This document shows positions 56,203-64,000 of a DNA stretch of 64,000 nucleotides, one piece after another. The first letter of the stretch is position 1; each line of letters begins with the position of its first letter. The notes below the pieces were generated by a model. The model saw only the letters and a list, made by a program, of their open reading frames with translations, did not search any database and was not told the DNA's origin. Location of the stretch: assembly GCF_010093595.1 (NCBI RefSeq), contig NW_022985448.1, forward strand, positions 525,671-589,670. Reading direction: 5' to 3'. The translations under genes and the position numbers were made by a program. The DNA comes from Mytilinidion resinicola (Eukaryota > Ascomycota > Dothideomycetes > Mytilinidiales > Mytilinidiaceae).

Positions 56203-58371
56203 ATGCTGTTCAAGCACCTTCTCTCGCTAGCCGTCTCAACAAACCTTGCTCTCGCTGCTCCACTGTGAGTGCTACTCTATTTTGATATTTGCTTTTACTC
56301 CATGCTTTATTTGGATGGCGTGAGAAGGCGACACCGACAGAGCAAGCTCTTCTTTCCAGTGCAGGAGTTGCGCTACGACTCTCTAATTGTCTCTACGCGT
56401 CAACTTCCGAAGCTTTCCCAATTCCATGTTGTTGCGCTCGACTCACTCTGCAGATTCAATTTGCAGATTCAATTAGCTCCGATCTTCTGATCTGTTCTCT
56501 GGAATGGTGTGCTAATATTACTACAGTACCTCGAAGCGTGGAGTCGCTTTCTCCTGGGGGTCCGAGAAGATCTACGGTGTAAACATAGGTGGATGGCTAG
56601 TACTCGAGCCGTAAGTTGAGATTTATTCTAATTGAAGTCACTCGATTTCCTGCTTCTCTGCTCCATTTCCTATCACGTCCAGCGCTAGAGCCAGCTCTCA
56701 GACAGCGACGCATTTCCACGTTCAGAGTGACTGTTCTTGCGCGTTTTGAATTGCCTGCTTGAGACTTGCAGAGGATTAAAATGTATTCTCTCCGTAGTAT
56801 CTTTTCCGAGGCTTTATAGCAAGCGTGCGATCTTTGGTATCATGAGAGAATCGTCAAATACACCCCAGCGGTGTCAAGCCAGTGCTTGAGTAACGCACTG
56901 CTTTACCTGTTGTACATTCATCTCGACAGCATTACCGAAGCCGCAATCCTGACTCTGTCAATTAGGTGGATCACTCCCTCGATATTTGCGCCTTACGATA
57001 ACGACGTCGTCGACGAATTTACCCTCGGTCAAAAGCACCCTGATGATGCCCCTGGAATCCTTCGAGACCATTGGAATAGCTTCTGCACATGGCAGGATTT
57101 CAAGAAGATTGCCGATGCGGGTTTCAACGTCGTTCGGATACCTATCGGTTTTTGGGCTTACGACAATGCGAATACTCCTTACGTGACGGGTGCTGCAGAG
57201 TACATCGACGCTGCGATAGATTGGGCGAGAAGCTTGGGACTGAAGATCATCATTGATCTGCACGGCGCCCCAGGATCGCAAAATGGATATGACAATAGCG
57301 GTCAGAGGATGGAGAACCCGCAGTGGGGACAAGGAGACACAGTTTCGCGGACGCTGGGTGTCATTCAAACCATCTCCAACAAGTACGCTCAGTCATCCTA
57401 CCAGGACGTCATCATTGGAATCGAGCTCTTGAACGAACCTCTCATTTCCAAGCTTGATTACAACACAGTCAGGCAATTTTTCCGCGATGGCTATGGCAAC
57501 GTACGAAAGATCGCATCCGGAGTGTCGGACACTCCTGTCATCTTCCACGATGGCTTCAACGCGCCAAACACATGGAACGGATTCTTGACACCTTCAGACG
57601 CCAACGCACAAAACGTAGCCGTCGATCATCACGAGTACCAGGTCTTCGACGATACGCTGGTTGGTTGGCAGCCGTGGCAGCATCGCCAGGGTAGGTCTCC
57701 CAACTAAATGATATGTGTGGATACAAGAGGCTAACTGAAGCAGCTGTGTGCAACAACGCTGCTTCGTACAACGGCGCGGACAAGTGGACTTTCGTTGGAG
57801 AATGGACTGCTGCCATGACTGACTGCGCCCCGCAATTGAATGGTAAGTGCTTCTCCGTGCAGCTCTTTTCGTTGTGGCAGTTCCCCGCACTTGACTCGCA
57901 TGTAATATGCATAGGTCGAGGGTATCCGACGTTTTTGGTACGACATTGTGTCAGCTTGTGCACAAGGATGTCCCGACTCCATGCAATCGGAATTTTACAC
58001 TTCGCACTAGTTCGAGACGGCGGATCGTCCCGCACTTTACTACCTCGCGCAACCTTCTAACACATAATCTAGGTCAAGGTGTCGGCGCCCGCTACGATGG
58101 CACTTACCCCGGCAGCACCTATTACGGCCCCTGCAACTGGCAAAACGACATCGATCAGTGGGACGATTGGTACAAGGACCAAACCCGTGGCTACATTGAG
58201 GTGCAGCTAGAGGCCTTCCTGGCCGTGACCCAGGGCTTCTTCTTCTGGAACTTCAAGACCGAGGGCGCAGCTGAGTGGGATCTGTTCAGGCTGCTGGATG
58301 CGGGTGTATTCCCGAACCCGGTGAACGAGGTTTCAAGCAGAACATGGGGAGATCAGTGCTCCCAATTTTAA
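56203..58371 (+). CDS. exg1: Exo-1,3-beta-glucanase (GH5), 422 aa, secreted
   Basis: Exons 56203-56264, 56527-56610, 56966-57690, 57744-57842 and 58073-58371; introns of 262, 355, 53 and 230 bp. Signal peptide MLFKHLLSLAVSTNLALAAP with a Lys-Arg (TSKRGVAFSWG) suited to Kex2 processing. Family marks: [44 protein letters not shown], the acid/base Glu in IELLNEPL, HHEYQVF, the nucleophile Glu in FVGEWTAA, and FFFWNFKTEGAAEW near the end. Matches the EXG1/exgA group that trims cell-wall beta-1,3-glucan. Three introns are long for this window; splicing was chosen by joining conserved blocks in phase. Confidence 0.92.
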
Positions 58372-58970
58372 GAAGCCGATGAGGAGATGGGGGGATCTAC
58401 GACTTTTCAAACGCCTTCCCGCAAGGATATCTATCTTACGACCTTTTCCCCTCTAACGAGCACGCCCGGATACGTCCAGCACACGACCATATCCACTTGC
58501 GACCCAAATCACCCTCTCTTCCACGCACCCACCGTCGCATTCGCACACGCACTTGGCATTTCCGCACAATCGCTAGACCATCATTAACGGCATGTTTCCT
58601 CTTCACGCAATCGTATTCGGCATCAAGCAACCATTCATTCTTCCGATACCCAAACGGAGTGGGCGTAGTTATAATCGACCATTTCCTTATTCTTACCTAG
58701 ACCGACGTGGTTTCTCATTGCAGTGACGAAGCTGTAATGTATTTATATTCTTGGATGGCGAGCTATTGGAAAAGAGGTGGCAATGAGGACGGGGCTGTAT
58801 TTACTGGCATGGGTCTGAAAGAAATTTCAGGAGAGTTGCAGCAGGCAAGGGAGAGGTTTGAATGTTAATGTTTGGATGTAGACATCTGTTGACTATCTAC
58901 AAATGAAACTCAAAATACAGCTTTGATATAGCCACCCTACCATCCAACGCCAGAACAAACGCACCATCCT
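58372..58970. other. Convergent 3' region, glucanase and HSP20 genes
   Basis: 3' flanks only. No recognisable ORF. Confidence 0.4.
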
Positions 58971-59687
58971 CTACTCCACATTCTCGATATCCACCGTCTT
59001 AACCCTCACCCCGACCTCCCTAACCTTGGGCACCAATATCCTCAACAGCCCCTGCCCCAACCGCGCCCGCACCCCCACCGCATCCACATCCCCCGGAAAC
59101 GTAAACGTCCGCTGGTAATGCCCCACCCGCCTCTCCGCCAACCACTCCCGCACCGGCCACTCCCCCTTCTCCATCTGGGCCCCCTCCAACTTCCTCTTCT
59201 CCAACTCCGCCTCCCGCACACACGGTCCCCCATCCTCCTCCATCTCCATCTCCATCTCCCCCACATCCCGACACCCATCCCCATGCACCTTCCACCCGCC
59301 CTTCTTCTCCCGCTCCCGCTCCCGCTCCCCGTCCAGATCCCACTCGCCCACCAAGTCGACCCGCCCCACGCGCGCCTCAATCGCCAGCGTGCGCCGATCC
59401 ACCCACTCCAGCCGGATCGCGCGCTGGTCGCGGATCCCCGGGAACTCGCCCTCGAGGAAATACGCGGCCTCGGTCTCGCGCACGTCGAAGTCGGGCGCGA
59501 GGATGTCGTGGCGCGGGTGGCGCCGGGGCGGGGGGGGGTAGGGGGCGTCGAGCAGCTGGCCGAGGAAGCGGAGGGGCCGGTGCGAGGGCTGGTGGGCGGC
59601 GAGGGGCGCGGATTGCGTGTGGTGGAAGGCGGTGGTTGGGGTGGTGGTGGTGGTGCCGCCGTGGAAGAGGTTGGTGAAGGGGGCCAT
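58971..59687 (-). CDS. Small heat-shock protein (HSP20/alpha-crystallin), 238 aa
   Basis: Single exon. The alpha-crystallin domain starts at DILAPDFDVRETEAAYFLEGEFPGI (about residue 62) and ends VGHYQRTFTFPGDVDAVGVRARLGQGLLRILVPK, with the conserved G-x-L-x-I/V motif (GLLRILV). Between them is a highly charged insertion of about 80 residues (DGEREREREKK, EMEMEMEED), as in the fungal HSP30 group. The N-terminus is Thr/His/Pro-rich. ATP-independent chaperones of this type form oligomers and hold unfolded proteins. Codon usage is extremely GC-rich, which creates long antisense ORFs. Confidence 0.88.
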   Translation of the reverse strand: MAPFTNLFHGGTTTTTPTTAFHHTQSAPLAAHQPSHRPLRFLGQLLDAPYPPPPRRHPRHDILAPDFDVRETEAAYFLEGEFPGIRDQRAIRLEWVDRRTLAIEARVGRVDLVGEWDLDGEREREREKKGGWKVHGDGCRDVGEMEMEMEEDGGPCVREAELEKRKLEGAQMEKGEWPVREWLAERRVGHYQRTFTFPGDVDAVGVRARLGQGLLRILVPKVREVGVRVKTVDIENVE

Positions 59688-60741
59688 GGTGAGGTGTAAG
59701 GGGGAGGCGCTGGGACTGAGTTTTTGGCTGTGTTGTTGTTTGTGGGCGGCGTGCTCCGGGGAGGAGGGCCGTGGGTGGGCGGGGGGTGAGGTGGGCGTTG
59801 TGGTGGTTTTAGGGGTGGGGAGGCTGCGGGTTGCAGATGGATGGGTGGTTATGGAGACGGGGTGGTTGGGTGGTGGTGGTGGTTGTTGTACGCCCGTGTT
59901 GTTATTCTAGGGGGGTAGAATGGCGGAGGAGATTGTAAGGGTTTGTTTTGGATGAAGGGGCACGAGATGTAGATGATGCTTTGGTTCTAATTGCTTAATT
60001 GCTTTCGTTGAGGGGTGCAAACTCGGACACGAGGATGTCTAGTTGTACAGAGTTGAAGTACTACCAAATATGCGAGCGCTTCACGTTAAAAAAGACTTTT
60101 ACCCACAAAACCCTCCCATCCCTCTCTCCTTTAAGCCCACGCCCCTCCCAACACTAGTCTGAGCACGAACACTCTCCTCCCCAGCGCTAACAAAGCTGAG
60201 GTCTCATCACCCCTCTCCACTCCACCCGCACTCCACCACCCAACAACATCTCTCGACGGCACCCCCTCCACCCACAATGGCGTGACACACGCTCCCCCAA
60301 CCCCCCCAAAACAAGCTTTTCTCCAATCCCCCATTGAACACCAGATCCCGATCCAGATGTGGCGATCGCCACACTGGCCCCCCCTTGCCCCACAGTCACG
60401 ATACGCGCGCGCTGGGACGAGCATCACGCCACAGCCACCATCGGGAGGCCCCGCTCACACCACGCTTTCTTCCCACCATGGGAATCCGCGACATGGGGAT
60501 TCGCAAGACACGAATGGGATAGCTTCGTATAACCTGATGCTCAGCACACTGGGGGCGCCGATCCGCTACCAATCTACAGGTTTGGACATCATGGCATGCT
60601 ACCCAGATAGAATGCGGGCGTATTACAGGTCCCAGCTTACCAGGTGGTAACATGCAACCACCGTAGCACCATGGGATGGGGGCGTACGCAGGCGGCTGTC
60701 AGCCGCCGCGCGGTGCTTAAGCGATGTGGGAGAGGGGTGCC
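59688..60741. other. HSP20 upstream region and intergenic DNA
   Basis: 59,690-59,930 is G-rich (GGTGGTGG type) and probably the HSP20 promoter or leader. 60,100-60,700 contains overlapping ORFs, none recognisable. Confidence 0.35.
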
Positions 60742-60748
60742 TATATAA
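60742..60748 (+). promoter_or_regulatory. TATA box of the 80-aa protein gene
   Basis: TATATAA, 106 bp before the start codon at 60854 and a plausible distance for a short leader. The leader ends in a CA dinucleotide run (60841-60853) touching the ATG. Confidence 0.5.
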
Positions 60749-60853
60749 GATAGAATCCCGTACTTGTGAATACATTCAAGCAGCAGTACCTTGATCCATA
60801 CAAGCAAACATCACATTTGTATCTACCATTCCACAACAAACACACACACACAC

Positions 60854-61197
60854 ATGACAGGCTTCGACCCCTACACGGCGCAGAAAGCGGCAGAAGCGCA
60901 GTTGCCCCAGCGCACGGAGGCGGAGAAGGCGGCGTTTGAGCGCGAGGAGGCGGCGATAGTGAGCTATGAGGCGGATTGGGATGATTGGGATGGGCCGATC
61001 TGGCCGATGGGCACGGTGCAGGTTGTGTTGAGTACGTTTTGCTCCCTTCCTCCTTTTTTCCTTCCTTTCAATCCTGCGTCTGTGAAAGGCGTTGATATGG
61101 GGAGATCATGCTAATGATGGCTGCTGGGGTAGGATTTCCCGCAAAGGACGAGGAAGCTCGCGAGAAGACGCCCGAGATTCAGACGGGCGATCATTAG
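60854..61197 (+). CDS. Hypothetical small acidic protein, 80 aa
   Basis: Exons 60854-61031 and 61133-61197; a 101-bp GT..AG intron with a GCTAAT branch-like motif. The phase works out to exactly 81 codons, which supports it being real. The product begins MTGFDPYTAQKAAEA, continues as a charged Glu/Ala helix, then has a Trp/Asp-rich core (ADWDDWDGPIWPMG) and a charged tail (AKDEEAREKTPEIQTGDH). No signal peptide, TM or known domain. A TATA box and a (CA) leader precede it. I do not recognise the family. Confidence 0.55.
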
Positions 61198-62377
61198 TGG
61201 AGCTCTGGCATTGCCGATTTCTCTTGATTCAATGAGAGGAGAAGGACGACTGTAACGACGACTATAACGACGACTATAACGACGACAGAACAACCGTTTG
61301 ACGACACTTTAATCCGCATGGCACGGCGCACCGAGACGAGAAGGCGTTTGGCGTTTTGATAATTCACCCGGAACCCGCAACCACTCCACACAACCAGCAT
61401 CGCGAAACCTCGAGCAACTCTACAGTCGGGAACAACAATCGGTATGATTTTAGACTCGGAAAATACCCTGGGTGTTAGACAGACATCTTTAGACCGGTGA
61501 GGGAGCACACAACTCCCTTTCTCTCTCTCTCACCAGAAAAGGGAATGTTACAGGGGAGACGCAGTAGTATTGTATAATTACATACCAGGGGCAGATTCCG
61601 AGAGCACCAGCGAGAAAAGCTTATCTCATCTCACTCGTCTCCGGAAACACCAATTCAGCTCAGCTTCAACTCTTCAGCTTCAGTTTCGACTTAACCATTC
61701 GCAATGTTGCAGAAAATACAGTGCTACTTACCCGCCGCTTGGGCTGTGTCGACAGGTTTTCGAAATCCTAGAAGGGATGGAGTAATTCGAAGCATGCGAA
61801 TCGGACTCGCGGCTGGCTACGAGCAGCAGGTGGCTACCTCCATCCAGGATCCTCCAGCGAAGTCATGAAAACCAAGCCGAGATGTAAGTTCCTTGGTTGG
61901 AACTCCTGCTAACCTTGTAAGAAGGGCCCTAGTCAGTACTAAGCAAGTCATCCAAGAGAAGTCGACAGCTTCGAACAAGCAATAAGTCGTTGTATTGATG
62001 CCTACAAGCGCACAAAAGTCGTTTGGTTATGGGTCCGGAACGCCGTATTTCTGCTTTCTGCCTGTACCGCAGACATTTCATGGCAGCCAGATTGCCTCCG
62101 ATAACGCCAATAATGAAGATCAAGGAGAGATAAGACAACAGAATAGCTGAGCCGTAAAAAAGCCAGCACCTCCATAACCGTTTTCTGTATCGTTCAAAAA
62201 TACCCCAAAACCGACTCGCACGGTCGATGCCGATAACCACCCACCGATGCCCTTTACCGGCGCCAAAACGCCGCACAGGATGAATAATCTGTCGAATACA
62301 GGAAAACATATCTGTAGGAGGAGAGAGGATCAGAGTCATGACTTTTGCGACTCCATCTGTACTAGATGAAGCTTCCC
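61198..62377. other. 3' flanks of the 80-aa gene and the bHLH gene
   Basis: Contains three copies of a 12-bp unit (CGACTATAACGA) at 61247-61282. A 169-codon minus ORF at 62438-61929 overlaps the bHLH 3' end in another frame, with one hydrophobic stretch, and is probably UTR. Confidence 0.4.
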
Positions 62378-63745
62378 TCAAGTCTGATTTTGAATCTTCA
62401 AATTCATCACGTATTGCATAAGCGAGCAGTCGTCGCATTTGACGAGCGCCTGCAGCGCCTTGACTCTCGCTTTCAGCAGCTGGTTCTCGTCTGCCAGGTT
62501 CTTCTTGTCCTTCTCGATCTGCCGGATGTACGCAGTCGCACTCGCGAGCACAACGGCTTTGCTCGGTTTCGATGGCGTCGGGAGGTCTTCGATGTCTGCG
62601 CTGTCACAGACTCGCTGCTGATTCTGGTGCAGAGCTGGCACTACACGACGGAGGGAATCGAGCTGTGTGTTTAAGCTCTCGCGGTATTTGCGCTCGACCT
62701 GGTTGTGTGGGAGTCTGCGGCGCGATTTGCCCTTTTCTTCGGGTAGAGGAGCTAGCTGATCCTCTGGTGAGCCATGCGACGACTCGGCTTCGCTCTTGAG
62801 CCGGGGCTGAATTTCGGCGGAGCTGCTCTTGCTGAATTGGCGCCCGGAGGGCTCCCGCGAGGAGTCGCTCTCAGTGCGCTTCTTTATCCGCGATTGGATC
62901 TCCACGACACCGTCGGGGATGTCTTGCGGATTCATGGTATTGAGCAGTGAGGAGTCAATTGTTGTCGGTGTTGGAAGGGCGTCGTCGAATAGGAATGGTG
63001 CACAGCCGCCTCCGCAGGTTGATGGATTAGGTGGAGTGCCTCCTTCAGAGTGATTCGGGCACAGTGGCGAGGTCCAGCAGGCTGAAATGGCGTCCGGATT
63101 GTCACCTTGCCTATTCCGCTTCTGTGTGGTTTCTGCGCTCGTATTTTGCACAGCGTTGCCCTGAGCTGTGGTCTTGGTGTTTGGAAATCCGGTAGGTCCG
63201 TTCGGAAAAGTCAGATCTTCCACAAAGCCAGCCTCTGAGGGCTTCGAGAACATGGAAGTGAAATCCTGGCTTTGATTTGGGTAAGTTCGCGACCTCTGGG
63301 GATTGGGCCTCTTTGTCGATGTGGATTGAGGGGACTGTGTAGCTCTCGAAGCTGGATGTTGCGATAGCGATTTGTTCGGTTGGAAGATAGTGTGTTCAGA
63401 TGCCGAGATTCCGGAGGTGGGTTCAGGCGATGATTCGGATGTGGAGTTTTCGCCGGCGATGGTGTCTCCAAACGGCTGGAGAACTTCCAGGTCGCTGAGG
63501 AAGTAGTCGTTAGGGTTATAGTAGGCGTCAGAAAAGAAATTGTCTCCTGTTCCAAGGAGCGAGCTCTCAAAAGCGCTCGTATCAGCGGACTCCTGGGCTA
63601 GCCCGAAGGACTGGCGCGCAGAAGTAGACGAGGAAGTGTTGGCATCGGACGAGCGGCCTGCCGTCGTTCGAGGAGCATCAGCCCACCGGTCGTTGGGCAG
63701 ATTGAGGCCCTCCTCAGTGAGGAAGGCATTCCAGTTGAGTGACAT
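62378..63745 (-). CDS. bHLH transcription factor with SREBP-like basic region, 455 aa
   Basis: Start chosen at MSLNWNAFLTEEG (63745); the frame is open 29 codons further upstream but that part is hydrophobic and leader-like. Residues 1-300 are Ser/Thr/Pro-rich and disordered. The bHLH lies near the C-terminus (about 350-430): RRRLPHNQVERKYRESLN for the basic region, with Tyr at the position that marks SREBP-type factors, then helix 1 LDSLRRVVPAL, a loop of about 25 residues, helix 2 KAVVLASATAYIRQIEKD and a leucine-rich extension. It ends 45 residues later with no TM segment, so it is not a membrane-bound SREBP like SrbA; it resembles soluble fungal HLH factors with the same basic region. Targets are not predictable beyond E-box or SRE-like sites. 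Confidence 0.85.
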   Translation of the reverse strand: MSLNWNAFLTEEGLNLPNDRWADAPRTTAGRSSDANTSSSTSARQSFGLAQESADTSAFESSLLGTGDNFFSDAYYNPNDYFLSDLEVLQPFGDTIAGENSTSESSPEPTSGISASEHTIFQPNKSLSQHPASRATQSPQSTSTKRPNPQRSRTYPNQSQDFTSMFSKPSEAGFVEDLTFPNGPTGFPNTKTTAQGNAVQNTSAETTQKRNRQGDNPDAISACWTSPLCPNHSEGGTPPNPSTCGGGCAPFLFDDALPTPTTIDSSLLNTMNPQDIPDGVVEIQSRIKKRTESDSSREPSGRQFSKSSSAEIQPRLKSEAESSHGSPEDQLAPLPEEKGKSRRRLPHNQVERKYRESLNTQLDSLRRVVPALHQNQQRVCDSADIEDLPTPSKPSKAVVLASATAYIRQIEKDKKNLADENQLLKARVKALQALVKCDDCSLMQYVMNLKIQNQT

Positions 63746-64000
63746 CGTGAGAGCGGCACACAGTCGTGACAATGGGCTGTTGCTGCTCAGGAGAGGTAGA
63801 CAAAGGGCAGCCAGATACCGGGGGGCAAGCAAGTTTCTCCGCGCCGATACGTAGTAGGGCTGGTGATAGCACGAAGACCACTGGGGGCAAATCAGGAGCG
63901 TGTCGTCAGATGGCCGTGCCGGCGGGTGGTCGTGCTGGATGTAAGTAGGAATGCAGGTGGTGGAGAGACACTGGCGGGGAGCGAGGAGGAAACTTCTGCT

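Noticed and set aside
59020..59699. Long ORFs overlapping the HSP20 gene, including a plus-strand 193-codon frame
   Set aside because: Antisense and frame shadows of a very GC-rich HSP20 gene; repetitive Pro/Leu/His or Gly/Arg composition.
61929..62438. 169-codon minus-strand ORF with a hydrophobic stretch
   Set aside because: It overlaps the certain 3' end of the bHLH gene in another frame, has no domain, and has no promoter space; most likely 3' UTR.

Overview
This is filamentous ascomycete (Pezizomycotina) nuclear DNA. The genes carry many short introns, mostly 45-100 bp, with GT..AG ends and CTAAC/CTGAC-like branch points. A white-collar-2 homologue, fungal-only domain families (DUF7587, DUF7924) and a sirA/MET5-type sulfite reductase point the same way. 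A Dothideomycete is my best guess, but that is inference from gene style and not something the sequence proves. All gene models below were built by hand by joining ORFs at splice signals and checking that exon phases add up.

Layout. 1-5.4 kb is an accessory edge: the tail of a TPR-repeat gene, a solo LTR, a DUF7587 gene with two stop codons, a C2H2 zinc-finger gene and diverged repeats. 5.4-12.6 kb (minus strand) holds an ABCA-type ABC transporter gene broken by two in-frame TAG codons and a glutathione S-transferase-like gene whose N-terminal fold is partly written in the wrong frame. 13.6-28.3 kb carries a DUF7924 protein, a small secreted protein, glia maturation factor, a MoaB/CinA-like protein, Ras, an FAR-17a/AIG1-like membrane protein and a bZIP factor, separated by long gene-poor stretches. 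29-32.7 kb is a second accessory patch: a degraded tandem Ulp1-like cysteine protease locus followed by a 122-bp direct duplication. 33.8-43.7 kb holds an amino-acid permease, a mitochondrial thioredoxin-like protein, sulfite reductase beta subunit and, divergently, FAD synthase. 45.5-64 kb holds a secreted aspartic protease, WC-2, RAD50, an exo-1,3-beta-glucanase, an HSP20 protein, an 80-aa hypothetical protein and a bHLH factor with an SREBP-like basic region.

Functional links. The sulfite reductase gene and the FAD synthase gene are head to head, sharing about 660 bp, and sulfite reduction depends on flavin cofactors. The two halves of animal FLAD1 (a MoaB-like domain and a PAPS-reductase-like FAD synthase domain) occur here as separate genes 23 kb apart. 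WC-2 and RAD50 are also divergently transcribed. No rRNA, convincing tRNA or CRISPR was seen. The observations most worth a second look are the decayed tandem Ulp1-like locus, the otherwise intact ABCA gene with two nonsense codons, and the compensated frameshift in the GST-like gene.
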